A stretch of 64,000 nucleotides of DNA from Streptomyces lasiicapitis (GCF_014646335.1 NZ_BMNG01000005.1:1-64000); one strand, 5' to 3'. Shown: positions 16,713-25,594, numbered from the stretch's first letter. Numbers and translations are program-made. Notes: generated by a model from the letters alone, not told the origin.

Positions 16713-17633
16713 TTGGCACGAATACGCACCATCAAGCCGGAAGCCTTCATCTCCGAGTCGCTGGCCGAGGTCTCGATCTCTGCGGAACGGACCTTCTTCG
16801 GGCTCCTCACCCAGGCCGACGACCACGGCCGCTTCCGCGACCAGGCCGCCGTCATCGCCGGTGCCTTGTGGGCACTGCGCCCCGAGCACGGCCCGCTGGC
16901 GGTCGAGGACGACCTCACCCAGCTCGCCGGGGCCGGACTGATCTGCCGCTACGAAGGCGACGACGGCAAGAACTACCTGCATATCGTCACCTGGGCCAAG
17001 CACCAGAAGATCAACCGGCCCAGCGGCAGCCGCTTCCCGGCCTGCCCGCATCACGAGGGCAGACGGCCCGCGCAGCCCGCCGAGAGCCATCACGGAGGAC
17101 TCGCGGAGCCTTCGGTGAGCCCTCCCGGAGTCCTCGCCGAGGACTCGCGCACTCTGCAGGAGCCTTCGGTGACGAACGGCGAACCCGCAGCTCAGGAGGG
17201 TTACAGCGAGGCGTCACGGAGGATTCCGGGAGGGCTCACTGAGGACTCAGTGAGCCCTCATGGTCCGGATCTAGGACCTAGGATCCTGGATCTAGGATCA
17301 CCTCCGGTGGGGGGCGCGAGCGCCCCCGCACCCGAGTCCGTCTCGGCCAAGGCACTCATCGCCGAGTACGCCGCCGCATGCGCCAACCGACCGCCCAGCA
17401 GCTTCCTGGGGCATCTCGGCAAGGAGACCGCCCGTCTGCTCGCCGAAGGCATCGACGCGGCGTACGTGCGCGCCGGTCTCGAGCGGCTGCGTGCCAAGGG
17501 CCTGCATCCCAGCGTGCTGCCGAGCCTGGTCAACGAGGCCATGAACCCGCCCACGCCAGGCGGCACATCCGCAGGACACCGGCCGTGGACCAACCCGGTC
17601 GACGCGCAGGCCGCGTACGGGGGTGATCTGTGA
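16713..17633 (+). CDS. Replication initiator, winged-helix phage replisome-organizer type
   Basis: A 306-aa protein. The N-terminal domain (ARIRTIKPEAFISESLAEVS ... FFGLLTQADDHGRFRD ... LWALRPEHGPL) is the winged-helix domain typical of actinobacterial phage and integrative-element initiators. A hinge (about 118-205) is low-complexity, and its DNA is rich in repeats (17090-17302). The C-terminal domain (SAKALIAEYAAACANRPPSS, GIDAAYVRAGLERLRAKGLH) may contact the DnaC-like loader. The TTG start at 16713 follows GAGGA at 16697-16700; no better start exists in frame. The stop overlaps the next GTG. Confidence 0.78.
   Translation: MARIRTIKPEAFISESLAEVSISAERTFFGLLTQADDHGRFRDQAAVIAGALWALRPEHGPLAVEDDLTQLAGAGLICRYEGDDGKNYLHIVTWAKHQKINRPSGSRFPACPHHEGRRPAQPAESHHGGLAEPSVSPPGVLAEDSRTLQEPSVTNGEPAAQEGYSEASRRIPGGLTEDSVSPHGPDLGPRILDLGSPPVGGASAPAPESVSAKALIAEYAAACANRPPSSFLGHLGKETARLLAEGIDAAYVRAGLERLRAKGLHPSVLPSLVNEAMNPPTPGGTSAGHRPWTNPVDAQAAYGGDL
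17090..17302. repeat. Iteron-like cluster inside rep, candidate origin
   Basis: Direct copies of TCACKGAGGAYTC at 17090-17102, 17214-17226 and 17236-17248; an inverted GAGTCCTC at about 17129; two copies of GGAGCCTTCGGTGA at about 17105 and 17159; a perfect dyad AGGGCTCACTGA/TCAGTGAGCCCT (17231-17258); then a CTAGGA-repeat tract (about 17267-17302) richer in A/T. The cluster coincides with the unstructured hinge of the initiator, as in lambda O, where the origin lies inside the gene. Confidence 0.55.
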
Positions 17634-18343
17634 CCACGACAACCGATGCACGCGCTCCACGCCAACTCGGCGGCGCCGTGGCCAAGCTGGAAGCGATCCT
17701 GGCCGCCCGCGACATCGACCCCGCCGCCGCGGTCGACGCCGCGCCGCCGGAGCCGGTGACCGCGCTGGAGCTGGCCGCCGCCCGCATCCCGCGCCGTTAC
17801 CGCGACGCCCTGGCCGACCACGCCCACGTATCGGCCTGGGTCGAGGAGATCGCGGCTGCCGGACGACCGGGGCCAGGCGGCGCACCGGGCATCGCCTACG
17901 GTCCCTCGCTGCTGATCGCGGGCCCGACCGGAACCGGCAAGACCTTCCAAGCGTACGGAGCCATCCGCTCGCTGCTCGGCGCCGGGGTCCGGCTGCGATG
18001 GGAGGCCATCACCACCGCCGAACTGCACGCCACCCTGCGCCCACGCCAAGGCCACGACGGCGAACGCCACTTCCAGGAACTGGCCCGCAGCCCGCTGCTG
18101 CTCCTCGACGACCTCGGCGCCGCCAAGGCGTCCGAGTGGACCGAGGAGCTGACCTACCGGCTCATCGACCACCGGTACGTCCACGAGCTGCCCACCCTCA
18201 TCACCACCAACCTCCCCATCGCCGACCTGCGCACCGCCGTCGGCGACCGCGTCGTCTCCCGCCTCGCAGAGATGACCCGCCGCGTCATCCTCGACGGCCC
18301 CGACCGCAGGCGCGGCACGGTCACCGGCCCGCGCGGGTATTAA
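17630..18343 (+). CDS. DnaC/IstB-like helicase-loader ATPase
   Basis: A 237-aa AAA+ ATPase with Walker A GPTGTGKTF near residues 99-107, Walker B LLLLDDLG near 158-165, and sensor-1 TLITTNLP near 190-197, matching DnaC-type loaders. A poorly conserved N-terminal 60-residue region probably binds the partner helicase or initiator. The GTG start at 17630 overlaps the stop of rep, so the initiator and loader are made together. It suggests the excised island replicates using the host helicase. Confidence 0.85.
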   Translation: MTTTTDARAPRQLGGAVAKLEAILAARDIDPAAAVDAAPPEPVTALELAAARIPRRYRDALADHAHVSAWVEEIAAAGRPGPGGAPGIAYGPSLLIAGPTGTGKTFQAYGAIRSLLGAGVRLRWEAITTAELHATLRPRQGHDGERHFQELARSPLLLLDDLGAAKASEWTEELTYRLIDHRYVHELPTLITTNLPIADLRTAVGDRVVSRLAEMTRRVILDGPDRRRGTVTGPRGY

Positions 18344-18800
18344 CAGGCCCTTGCGCCCCGGCGCCGCCTCACCCGCCTCGTCGACAGCAACCTGGCCACC
18401 AAGGCCGACGACGTTGCCGGAGGGGGCGAGCAGACCCGCTCCTACGCCACCGCCCAACACCTCACCGCCGTCGGCTGAACCCCTACCGGTGCGCGCGAAG
18501 CGATCACGCGAGCGTCCACGCCGTACACGCGCCCAGGCATACACGCGTGGGGCCCCCTTCAGAACGGGCCCGCGTGAATGCCCCTCACTCCCACCCCACA
18601 AGCCCCACCTCTCCACCCTGGAGCCCACTGCCTTGCACTCCCCCGCCCCGAGCGCACTGACAGCCATACGCGGCAACCGCAGCACCCACGCAGGCATCGA
18701 CCCTGCTCCCGCTCGATCCGGCCGCCGACGACAAGGCCCTCGCCAGCATGACGATCCTGGCGATGCTCGCCGGGCACCCGCACCCACTGGGGAGCGTCGC
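18344..18800 (+). other. Gap holding only short relic frames
   Basis: After the loader stop, the same frame stays open for 44 codons to TGA 18476 with coding-like text (RLTRLVDSNLATKADDVAGG), but without a start. Another short frame (ATG 18748, ending SVA) stops at 18802-18804, overlapping the next GTG by GTGA. The remainder has a hairpin-like GGGCCC pair at about 18551 and 18569. It is probably the scar of one or two deleted transfer genes. Confidence 0.45.
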
Positions 18801-19817
18801 GTGAATCGCAACGGACGCATCACCCTGGTAATCGGCCTGGCGGCCGTCGTCCTCATGGCCTTCCGCGTCTCGTGGAACGCGCTGTCCGACGTGGCCCGTG
18901 CCATCGGCGCCGACTCCACCGCCGCCCTGCTCTACCCGATCGTGGTCGACGGGCTGATGGCCCTCGCACTGGTCGCCACACTCGTGCTGCCCGATGCCGA
19001 CCGGAAGTTCGCGCTACGGGTCCTGGCGACCTACACGATCGCCAGCCTGCTGCTGAACTACGTGCACGGCCTCGCTCCGGCCCTGTACACCTCGTCGAAC
19101 CGGTGGGGCCGACTGGCCGACTGGGCCCCTGCGAACTGGGGCCTCGTGCTGCTGGCGACCTCACTCCCGGTCGGGTCGATCTACTTCGGGTCGGACCTCG
19201 TGGCGAAGGTGTTGCACCACAACCCCGAGTCGGCCGACTCCGCCGAAGCGGCCTCTGCCCAGTCGGCCAGCCGACAAGCTGACGAGTCGGCCGGTCAGGA
19301 AGCCAGCGTGCGGGCTGTCCGGTCGGCACCTGGCCAGGCCGAATCGGCCCCCGAGCAGCTGGCCGAGTCACCCCCTGAGAAAGTCGCCGAGGCGCCCGTG
19401 ACGAGGCCGACCGAGACCGACGAGTCGGCCCCCGCCCGCGCTGCCCGACCGCTCCGGTCGGTTGTGGCGGAGTCGACCGGAGCCGCCCCGCGTCAGGCGA
19501 CCGGTCGGGTCCCCGCCACCGCCAAGTCGACCACCGACCGCACCCGTTCCCGTACCGACGCCGAAGTCCTCGACGAGGCCCGCCTCCTGACCGCTGCCTG
19601 GGGAGACGACGAGCTGACCGCCGAGCGTCTGCGCACCGAACTACGGATCGGCCAGAAGCGCGCTCGCGTCTTGCGCGACCAGCTGCAGGCCGAGCGGACC
19701 GTCCAGACCGAGCCCGTCGCGTACGACGGCTTCGAGGCCGAGCCTCTCGACGGCCCCGACGAGGCCGCCTCCCAGCCGCAGAGGGAACTCAGCACAGCCC
19801 CGGCCGACGCGGCCTGA
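18801..19817 (+). CDS. DUF2637 membrane protein (Spd-like)
   Basis: A 338-aa protein. Four hydrophobic segments in the first 130 residues (TLVIGLAAVVLMAFRVSW, AALLYPIVVDGLMALALVAT, LRVLATYTIASLLLNYV, WGLVLLATSLPVGSIYF) form the DUF2637 domain seen in actinobacterial integrative elements and plasmids, where such proteins are linked to plasmid spread. The C-terminal 200 residues are hydrophilic: an Ala/Ser/Glu repeat region, then an HTH-like end (DAEVLDEARLLTAAWGDDEL, TAERLRTELRIGQKRARVLR). A GGGGAG site lies 7 bases before GTG 18801. It sits between the replication pair and the MobC-relaxase pair. Confidence 0.82.
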   Translation: MNRNGRITLVIGLAAVVLMAFRVSWNALSDVARAIGADSTAALLYPIVVDGLMALALVATLVLPDADRKFALRVLATYTIASLLLNYVHGLAPALYTSSNRWGRLADWAPANWGLVLLATSLPVGSIYFGSDLVAKVLHHNPESADSAEAASAQSASRQADESAGQEASVRAVRSAPGQAESAPEQLAESPPEKVAEAPVTRPTETDESAPARAARPLRSVVAESTGAAPRQATGRVPATAKSTTDRTRSRTDAEVLDEARLLTAAWGDDELTAERLRTELRIGQKRARVLRDQLQAERTVQTEPVAYDGFEAEPLDGPDEAASQPQRELSTAPADAA

Positions 19818-19929
19818 CCCCCGCCAACGCACCGATAGCCCCACCCCGTGTCCCGTGCAGACAAGCACGGGATACAGGGGCCGCGCGCAGCCAAGCACCC
19901 GGCGCCAGCACCCCACGGAGAACCAGCCC

Positions 19930-20538
19930 ATGCACGAGCAGCACCAGGAACGCCCCACCCACCACGCAGATACCGCAGCCCCCGCCAGCCCCACAGCGCG
20001 AGCAAGTTGTCAGGTAAGGAGTCCTTACCCGGCCCCCGCCCCACAGGGGGCGGAGGCATCCGGCGCCAAGGGGGCACCGGAGTCGACCGGCCCTGGGGAG
20101 CCGACCGAGGCAGGGGGCTTCGAGCCGTCGTCGAACGTGCCGCAGCAGAACGCGCCGCGTCGCCGTCTGCGTGACAAGCAGCTGCGCGAGCACCGCGTCC
20201 ATCCCCGCTACAACGACGACGAGTTCGCCCTCGTGAAGAACGCCGCCGCCCTGAGTCGCATGAAGCCCGGCGGCTACGTCGCCGAGTGCTCTCTCGCCGC
20301 TGCCCGCTCCGGCGACCCCACGGCAGCCGTCGCCGACTATCGCGCCATGGTCAAGACCCTGATGGCCGCCAACGGACAGCTCGGCCAGATCGGCAACAAC
20401 CTCAACCAGCTCACATGGCACCTCAACAAGGACGGCGCCTGGCCCCACCACGACACCGTCCAGCGGCTCCTGGAGCGCGTCGAGGCATCCATCGCCGAGC
20501 TGGACAGCGCCGTCGTCCAGATCACAGAGGGGCGGTGA
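19930..20538 (+). CDS. mobC: MobC-like relaxosome accessory protein
   Basis: A 202-aa protein. Its first 75 residues are Pro/Ala-rich and unstructured; the C-terminal part has the MobC pattern: REHRVHPRYNDDEFALVKNA, AALSRMKPGGYVAECSLAAA, then LMAANGQLGQIGNNLNQLTW. MobC binds the transfer origin and helps the relaxase open it. An ACGGAGA site precedes ATG 19930. It ends 4 bases before the relaxase start. A 17-base palindrome lies within the gene's disordered 5' part. Confidence 0.85.
   Translation: MHEQHQERPTHHADTAAPASPTARASCQVRSPYPAPAPQGAEASGAKGAPESTGPGEPTEAGGFEPSSNVPQQNAPRRRLRDKQLREHRVHPRYNDDEFALVKNAAALSRMKPGGYVAECSLAAARSGDPTAAVADYRAMVKTLMAANGQLGQIGNNLNQLTWHLNKDGAWPHHDTVQRLLERVEASIAELDSAVVQITEGR
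20013..20029. other. Perfect palindrome, candidate oriT element
   Basis: GGTAAGGAGTCCTTACC, 8-base arms around one base, inside the 5' part of mobC. Transfer origins usually combine such dyads with a nearby nic site close to mobC and relaxase. Upstream of mobC a second dyad (CCCGTGC/GCACGGG at about 19852-19871) is also present. No nic sequence is assigned. Confidence 0.4.
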
Positions 20539-20542
20539 CCCG

Positions 20543-22222
20543 GTGATACCGAAGATCATCCTTGGCAAGGGACCGAAGGCCATCCGGCGCACGATCGGCT
20601 ACCTCTTCGGCAAAGGCCGGGCCAACGAGCACGTCGATCCGCACCTGGTGGCCTCCTGGAACAACTTCGCTCCCGACCCCGGCCGCAGCCCCCACCGCGA
20701 CCCGAAGGACGTGGAGGACCAGCTCGCCCGTCAGCTCGACCAGCCCGTGCAAATGCTGGGCGACAAGGCGCCCAAGTACACCGTGTGGCACTGCCCCGTC
20801 CGCGCCGCACCCGAGGACCCCATCCTCACCGACGCCCAGTGGGCCGACATCGCCCGCCGCATCGTGGCCGCCGCCGGCATCGCCCCCAAAGGCGACGAGG
20901 AAGCCTGCCGCTGGGTCGCCGTCCGCCACGCCGACGACCACATCCACATCGCCGCCACCCTCGTCCGCCAGGACGGCCGCCGCCCCAAACGCGACTACGA
21001 CCAACGCGCCGTCCAAGAGGAGGCCCGCAAGATCGAAATCGACTACGGGCTGCGCCGGTTGAAGCAGGGCGACGGCACCGCCGCCAAGCGCCCCACCAGC
21101 AAGGAACACTTCAAGGCCAAGCGCCTGGGCCAGGACGCCACCTCCCGCGAAATCCTGCGCCTGCGCGTACGCCGCGCCGTGGCCGCCGCCTCCAGCGAAG
21201 CCGAGTTCTTCGCGTTCCTGGAGGCGACCGGCGTGAACGTACGCCCGAAGACCGAGCCATCCGGCGACGTGACCGGCTACAGCGTCGCCCTGCCCGGCGA
21301 CGTCAACAAACAGGACGCACCCATCTGGTTCGCGGGCTCCACCCTCGCCAGCGACCTCTCCCTGCCCAAGATCCGCCAGCGCCTCACGGACACCAGCCCC
21401 GAAACCGCCGCCATCCCACCGGGCAATCCGTGGCACCAGGCCACCGCCGCCACCGAACGCATCCCCCACCACCTAACCCACGGCGACGAGCACGCCGCCC
21501 AAGGCCAGCTCGTCGCGCTCGGCGCCGCCTTGGACCTACTGCCGCTCACCGCACCGGCCGCAGTGAGGGGCGAACTGGAACGGGCCGCTGCGGCGTTCGA
21601 GCGTGCCACCCGCTCCCGCACCGCCGCCGACCTCGACAGCGCCCGTGTCCTGCGCCGCAGCGTCCAGGCCATCTGGCACAGCCCCGCATCCGTGGGCGAC
21701 GGGTCCGGCCTGGCGATGCTGATCGACGCCGCACTCACCGCCATCGCCTTCGCCCGACACTGGCACCGCACCCGCCAGCACGCCCAGCAGGAAGCGGCAG
21801 CCGAACAGGCCCTCCTCCACCTGCAGACCGCGTACACACAGATCGCCGCACCTGTGCTGGACAACATCGCCCGCCACGCGCCCACTCTGAAGACCAAGCA
21901 TCGCCTCGCCCAGTACGTCCATAGGGCGGCGCCCGCCTACGCCGAGCGCATCCTTGATGACGCCGCTTGGGATGCCCTGGCCACAGTGCTCGCCGAGGCC
22001 GAGAAGGCAGGGCACAACGCGGCCACCGTCCTCGACCAGGCCGTCAGCCAACGCACTCTGGACGACGCCCGCAACCCCGCCCGCGCCCTGACCTGGCGCA
22101 TCCAGCGCCTCGGCCAACGCCACGCCCCCGGCCCCCGCGCCCAGGCCACCATGCAGCACCCCGCCCCCGGCACCAGCACACCCGGCGTCAGGCCGGCGAA
22201 CGGTGCCGCTCGTCGGCGCTGA
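20543..22222 (+). CDS. Relaxase / mobilization nuclease
   Basis: A 559-aa relaxase that would nick and lead single-stranded DNA transfer. The N-terminal nuclease domain (MIPKIILGKG...AIRRTIGYLFG) contains the metal-binding histidine cluster VAVRHADDHIHIAATLVR near residues 134-151 and a CRW segment before it; the overall layout matches MOBP-like relaxases of Streptomyces integrative elements. The C-terminal 300 residues are Ala/Arg-rich helical. GTG 20543. MobC lies 4 bases upstream, so the two are co-translated. No coupling protein gene follows. Confidence 0.87.
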   Translation: MIPKIILGKGPKAIRRTIGYLFGKGRANEHVDPHLVASWNNFAPDPGRSPHRDPKDVEDQLARQLDQPVQMLGDKAPKYTVWHCPVRAAPEDPILTDAQWADIARRIVAAAGIAPKGDEEACRWVAVRHADDHIHIAATLVRQDGRRPKRDYDQRAVQEEARKIEIDYGLRRLKQGDGTAAKRPTSKEHFKAKRLGQDATSREILRLRVRRAVAAASSEAEFFAFLEATGVNVRPKTEPSGDVTGYSVALPGDVNKQDAPIWFAGSTLASDLSLPKIRQRLTDTSPETAAIPPGNPWHQATAATERIPHHLTHGDEHAAQGQLVALGAALDLLPLTAPAAVRGELERAAAAFERATRSRTAADLDSARVLRRSVQAIWHSPASVGDGSGLAMLIDAALTAIAFARHWHRTRQHAQQEAAAEQALLHLQTAYTQIAAPVLDNIARHAPTLKTKHRLAQYVHRAAPAYAERILDDAAWDALATVLAEAEKAGHNAATVLDQAVSQRTLDDARNPARALTWRIQRLGQRHAPGPRAQATMQHPAPGTSTPGVRPANGAARRR

Positions 22223-22267
22223 CCGCGCAAGCGGGCGGAGCAACGCCGTTTCCCCTCCGTCGCGGCC

Positions 22268-23785
22268 TTACGACCGCGCCGCTTCCCGCTCACGAGCGGG
22301 GCTGGCGTTGCGGGGGTGGCCAGGGTTGAGGAACCACTTGCGGGCCGAGGCGAGCCACCAGGTGCTGCAGAAGGCGACGACGACGCCGACCGCGATCGGG
22401 GCGTAGTTGAAGGTGTCCACGGTGACCGGGGAGCTCTGCGGCAGCATGAACAGCACCGTGATCACCACGACCCACACGACGGCGATCGTGCCGACGACGG
22501 TGGACCAGGAACCGAGGTGCCAGGGGCCGCGCTCGAACCGGCTCCCCAGACGCAGCCGCAGGAAGGTCGGGATCACGTACGCGATGTAGAGGCCGATGGT
22601 CGCGATCGAGGTGACGGCCGCGTAGGCGGTGCTGTTCCACAGGTAGGGCAGGCCGAGGACGAAGGCGCCGCCAGTTGCGAGCCAGACGGCGTTGGTGGGG
22701 GTGCGAGTGCCGGGGTGGAGCTTGTGCCACGTCCTGGAGAAGGGCAGGGCTCCGTCGCGGGAGAAGGCATAGATCATGCGGGAGTTGGCGGTCACCGAGG
22801 CCATCCCGCAGAAGAGCTGGGCCACGATGACGACGAGCAGCAGCCACTTTCCGGCCGCCGCGCCGAGGGCGTCCATGAGGATCTGCGCCGGGGGCACGCC
22901 CGTAGCCGAGTCGAGAGAGCCCGTATAGGACTGGATGGCGTAGGTGAAGCCGAAGAGGAGGACGAACCCGGCCGCGAGGGAGACGAGGATCGAGCGGACG
23001 ATGCCCTTGGGCCCGGCGGTGGAGGCGTCGATGGTCTCCTCGGTCATGTGGGCACTCGCGTCATAGCCGGTGAAGGTGTACTGCGCCATCAGCAGCCCGA
23101 TGGCCACCACGTAGAGGCTGGACGAGAAGCCGGCGTTGTTGACGAACTCGCCGAACACGAAGCCGGATGACTGGTGATGGCCGGGGACGAGGACCAGGGC
23201 GCCGCAGATGACGACGACGCCGAGGATGTGCCACCAGATCGACACCTCGTTGAGGAAGGCGACGATGCGCACACCGAAGGTGTTCAGGACTCCGTGCAGG
23301 ACGAGGATGATCCCGAACAGGGTGATCGTGTGGCCGGGCGTGGTCTCGAAGCCGAACTGCAAGTCCAGTAAGGCGTTGAGGAAGGTGGCGGCGCCGAAGT
23401 CGATGCCCGCGGTTACGGCTATCTGGCCCAGGGTGTTGAACCAGCCGGTGAACCACGCCCATGCCGCTGCCGAGCGCTTGGGGGCCATTCGGTGGGCCCA
23501 GAAGTACAGGCCCGCGCTGGTGGGGTAGGAGGAGCAGACCTCCGCCATGGACAGCCCGACGAAGAGCGTCATGAGGCCGACGAACAGCCAGCCCCACATG
23601 ATGACCGCGGGGCCGCCGGTGTTCATGCCATAGCCGTACATGGTCATGCAGCCGGACAGGATCGAGATGATCGTGAAGCTGACGCCGAAGTTCGCACGGC
23701 CGGACATCGAGCGGGACAGCGTCTGCTGGTAGCCGAGTTGCTTGAGGCGTTCCTCGTCGGAGACGCGGGAGACATCGAGAGGCAC
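22268..23785 (-). CDS. APC-family amino acid permease
   Basis: A 505-aa transporter with about 12 hydrophobic segments, and the APC signature early (NFGVSFTIISILSGCMTMYG). Conserved GYDASAHMTEET and the segment SVTANSRMIYAFSRDGALP place it with the amino-acid/GABA-permease branch (BAT1/UGA4-like). The substrate cannot be read from sequence. The start is GTG 23785 with GAAGGA 10 bases upstream; the frame extends to 23914 without support. It is the first cargo gene after the relaxase and lies on the opposite strand. Its neighbours suggest import of an amino acid precursor or export of a product. Confidence 0.88.
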   Translation of the reverse strand: MPLDVSRVSDEERLKQLGYQQTLSRSMSGRANFGVSFTIISILSGCMTMYGYGMNTGGPAVIMWGWLFVGLMTLFVGLSMAEVCSSYPTSAGLYFWAHRMAPKRSAAAWAWFTGWFNTLGQIAVTAGIDFGAATFLNALLDLQFGFETTPGHTITLFGIILVLHGVLNTFGVRIVAFLNEVSIWWHILGVVVICGALVLVPGHHQSSGFVFGEFVNNAGFSSSLYVVAIGLLMAQYTFTGYDASAHMTEETIDASTAGPKGIVRSILVSLAAGFVLLFGFTYAIQSYTGSLDSATGVPPAQILMDALGAAAGKWLLLVVIVAQLFCGMASVTANSRMIYAFSRDGALPFSRTWHKLHPGTRTPTNAVWLATGGAFVLGLPYLWNSTAYAAVTSIATIGLYIAYVIPTFLRLRLGSRFERGPWHLGSWSTVVGTIAVVWVVVITVLFMLPQSSPVTVDTFNYAPIAVGVVVAFCSTWWLASARKWFLNPGHPRNASPAREREAARS

Positions 23786-23829
23786 AGGGATTCCGTCCTT
23801 CGTACGTGAAAGGGGGATGGTTCGGGTAC

Positions 23830-24777
23830 TCAGCGGCGCCGGCGGCGCGGCGGGCTGTAGGCCCAGCCGCGGTGCCGCAAGAACAGCTCGCGGGCCTGGC
23901 CGCAGTACGCCCACGGGACCTGGGTGGCGTACGGGCCAATCGCGTCGAAGACCTCCAGGGCCTCGTGATGCCGGTTCGCGAACGACAAGGCGTGAGCGAG
24001 GTAGTTGGCGTCATCGGCGAAGCAGGCGTGCGGGCGCGGGGCGCGGTAGCGCCACCACCGCTCCAGCACCGGGTCGATCTGCGGGCAATCGACCCAGGGG
24101 TGGATCGTCAGCCCGTACGCCTTCCCGTCCTGCTCCTGACGGGACCGGTGTGCCTCCGCGAGGACGACCAGGGGCAGGACGGCGACGGGCAAGCCCTGCG
24201 GGGCGATGGACGCCTGCTCCTCGGCCCACCACGCCGCCTCACCCTGAGCGCCGTGATGGCGGGGGAACATGTAGGTGACGACCTCATGGTGCGCTTCGCG
24301 GTTCCACGGGTCGCGCTGCTTGATCTCCTCCCAGACTCGGCCGAGCGTGTCCCGGTCGGGGGTGTGGGTACGCAGCAGCGCGAGCATGACGACCAGCGGC
24401 GCCACGTCCTGGGGCCACGCGTCCAGAGCGGTGTGGCAGGTGGACCAGGCTTCCTCCATTAGGGGTCGTCCGGCATCGCGCCCGGCGATCATCGCGCGTA
24501 GGGCCTGCACGTTTGCGAGGAGAGCGAGGGCGTGCGGAGAGCGGGGCTCGGCCTTGGCCCAGGTGTCGGCAAACCTGAGCCGCGCCCCCGCTTCGGCGAG
24601 GATCTGGAGACGGAAGATCCTCCGGTCCCAGTCCGGGCCCGTCACGGCAAGCAGATCCCGGGCGCTCTCCCACCGCCCCATCGCCGCGTCCTCCACCACT
24701 GGCCGTAGCGCCGCGTCGTCGCGAGCCGGATGCTGGTCGAGCGGGGGGCTGCGGTCGTGGCCGTGTCGCGCTCTCAA
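23830..24777 (-). CDS. Hypothetical helical-repeat-like protein
   Basis: A 315-aa protein without a recognised family. Evenly spaced Ala/Leu/Trp helices (DLLAVTGPDWDRRIFRLQIL, AGARLRFADTWAKAEPRSPH, YLAHALSFANRHHEALEVFD) look like TPR-type or alpha-solenoid repeats, and the motif DPWNREAHHEVVTYMFPRHHG is striking. No signal peptide. It ends in a run of arginines. It overlaps the GNAT gene by 4 bases (ATGA), so the two are coupled. Possibly a scaffold or substrate-presenting protein. Confidence 0.68.
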   Translation of the reverse strand: MRARHGHDRSPPLDQHPARDDAALRPVVEDAAMGRWESARDLLAVTGPDWDRRIFRLQILAEAGARLRFADTWAKAEPRSPHALALLANVQALRAMIAGRDAGRPLMEEAWSTCHTALDAWPQDVAPLVVMLALLRTHTPDRDTLGRVWEEIKQRDPWNREAHHEVVTYMFPRHHGAQGEAAWWAEEQASIAPQGLPVAVLPLVVLAEAHRSRQEQDGKAYGLTIHPWVDCPQIDPVLERWWRYRAPRPHACFADDANYLAHALSFANRHHEALEVFDAIGPYATQVPWAYCGQARELFLRHRGWAYSPPRRRRR

Positions 24778-25256
24778 CGGGCCCGCCAGGACATACGCGG
24801 GTCGTCGTAAGTGAACCCGAGCGACGTGTACAGCGGCTCGCCCTCCGGGCTGGAGGCAAGGCTGATGCGTTTGCAGCCGCTGACGGTCATCCAGTCCATG
24901 AGCGCTGTCACTGTGGCCCGCGCGTAGCCGCGCCCGCGGAATTCCGGATCGGTGGCGACGGTACTGATGTCACCGTTGAACGGTTTGCCGCTGCTAGGAC
25001 CCGGCAGCCGGGGCAGCAGCAAGCCCATCGCGCAGGCCGCCATGTGGCCGGGTGCGGCGTCGACCACGAACGCGGCGACCGTGTCCTGGTCGCGGAGCAG
25101 GGCGGCGATGGCCTCCTCGCACTCCTTGACCCACGGCCCGTCCGGCACTGCCCTCGGCTTGGTCCACGGCACAGCCGGGCAGGTCAGCGAAAGATGTCGA
25201 AGGCGGGCCAGCTCCCCGGCGTCGGCGGCCACCGCCCGTCGCACGGACGCGGTCAC
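24774..25256 (-). CDS. GNAT-family N-acetyltransferase
   Basis: A 160-aa acetyltransferase. Motif A, VATDPEFRGRGYARATVTALMDWM, carries the acetyl-CoA pyrophosphate-binding RGRGYA (about 108-113), followed by the GCKRISLASSPEGEPLYTSLGF beta-strand and helix with the usual Tyr. The substrate is unknown. GTG 25256. It opens an operon of GNAT, helical-repeat protein and probably permease, reading away from the T-box/aspS unit. GNAT enzymes inactivate aminoacyl-nucleotide toxins in microcin C systems; a similar protective role here is only an inference. Confidence 0.85.
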   Translation of the reverse strand: MTASVRRAVAADAGELARLRHLSLTCPAVPWTKPRAVPDGPWVKECEEAIAALLRDQDTVAAFVVDAAPGHMAACAMGLLLPRLPGPSSGKPFNGDISTVATDPEFRGRGYARATVTALMDWMTVSGCKRISLASSPEGEPLYTSLGFTYDDPRMSWRAR

Positions 25257-25332
25257 AGCAGGTCCTCCCGATCATGGGTGCGTTCTTGATTGCGGCGGTG
25301 CCCGCGAGGTCCGTATCCTGCTGGGCAACGCG

Positions 25333-25590
25333 CTGACGGAGACGAGTAGCCAAGGATCACGCGAGCCGAGAGAGCCGCCGGTAGCTGGGAAGGCGGTCTC
25401 GCGCCCCGAGGTGAAGACCCTCCCGAGCGCGGGGAGGAACGACCACGTCGTGGTCCAATGCCCCGCCGGCTGGCCCCCGTCACCGGGCCTGAATGAGGCC
25501 GCCAGCTCTTGGCGGCGAAAGTGCGGTGGTACCGCGAGCACCCTTCTCGCCCGCACTCCCAAGGGATCATGACGACGTCCTTCGGAGGAC
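25333..25590 (+). promoter_or_regulatory. T-box riboswitch leader of aspS
   Basis: The 5' leader shows T-box hallmarks: an AGTA-type bulge near 25345; a Stem I-like region 25360-25432 with a specifier-loop-like GTGAAGACCCTCCCGAG; and the T-box GTGCGGTGGTACCGCGAGCA at 25521-25540 (tRNA-binding TGGT at 25527-25530), pairing GTGCGG with CCGCAC at 25551-25556. A small hairpin GTCCT-TCGG-AGGAC (25577-25590) covers the ribosome site GGAGGA, consistent with the translational T-boxes of actinobacteria. The specifier could be read as GAC (Asp, 25416-25418) or ACC (Thr, 25417-25419). TGGT would match a tRNA with discriminator A. Confidence 0.78.
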
Positions 25591-25594
25591 CGAA

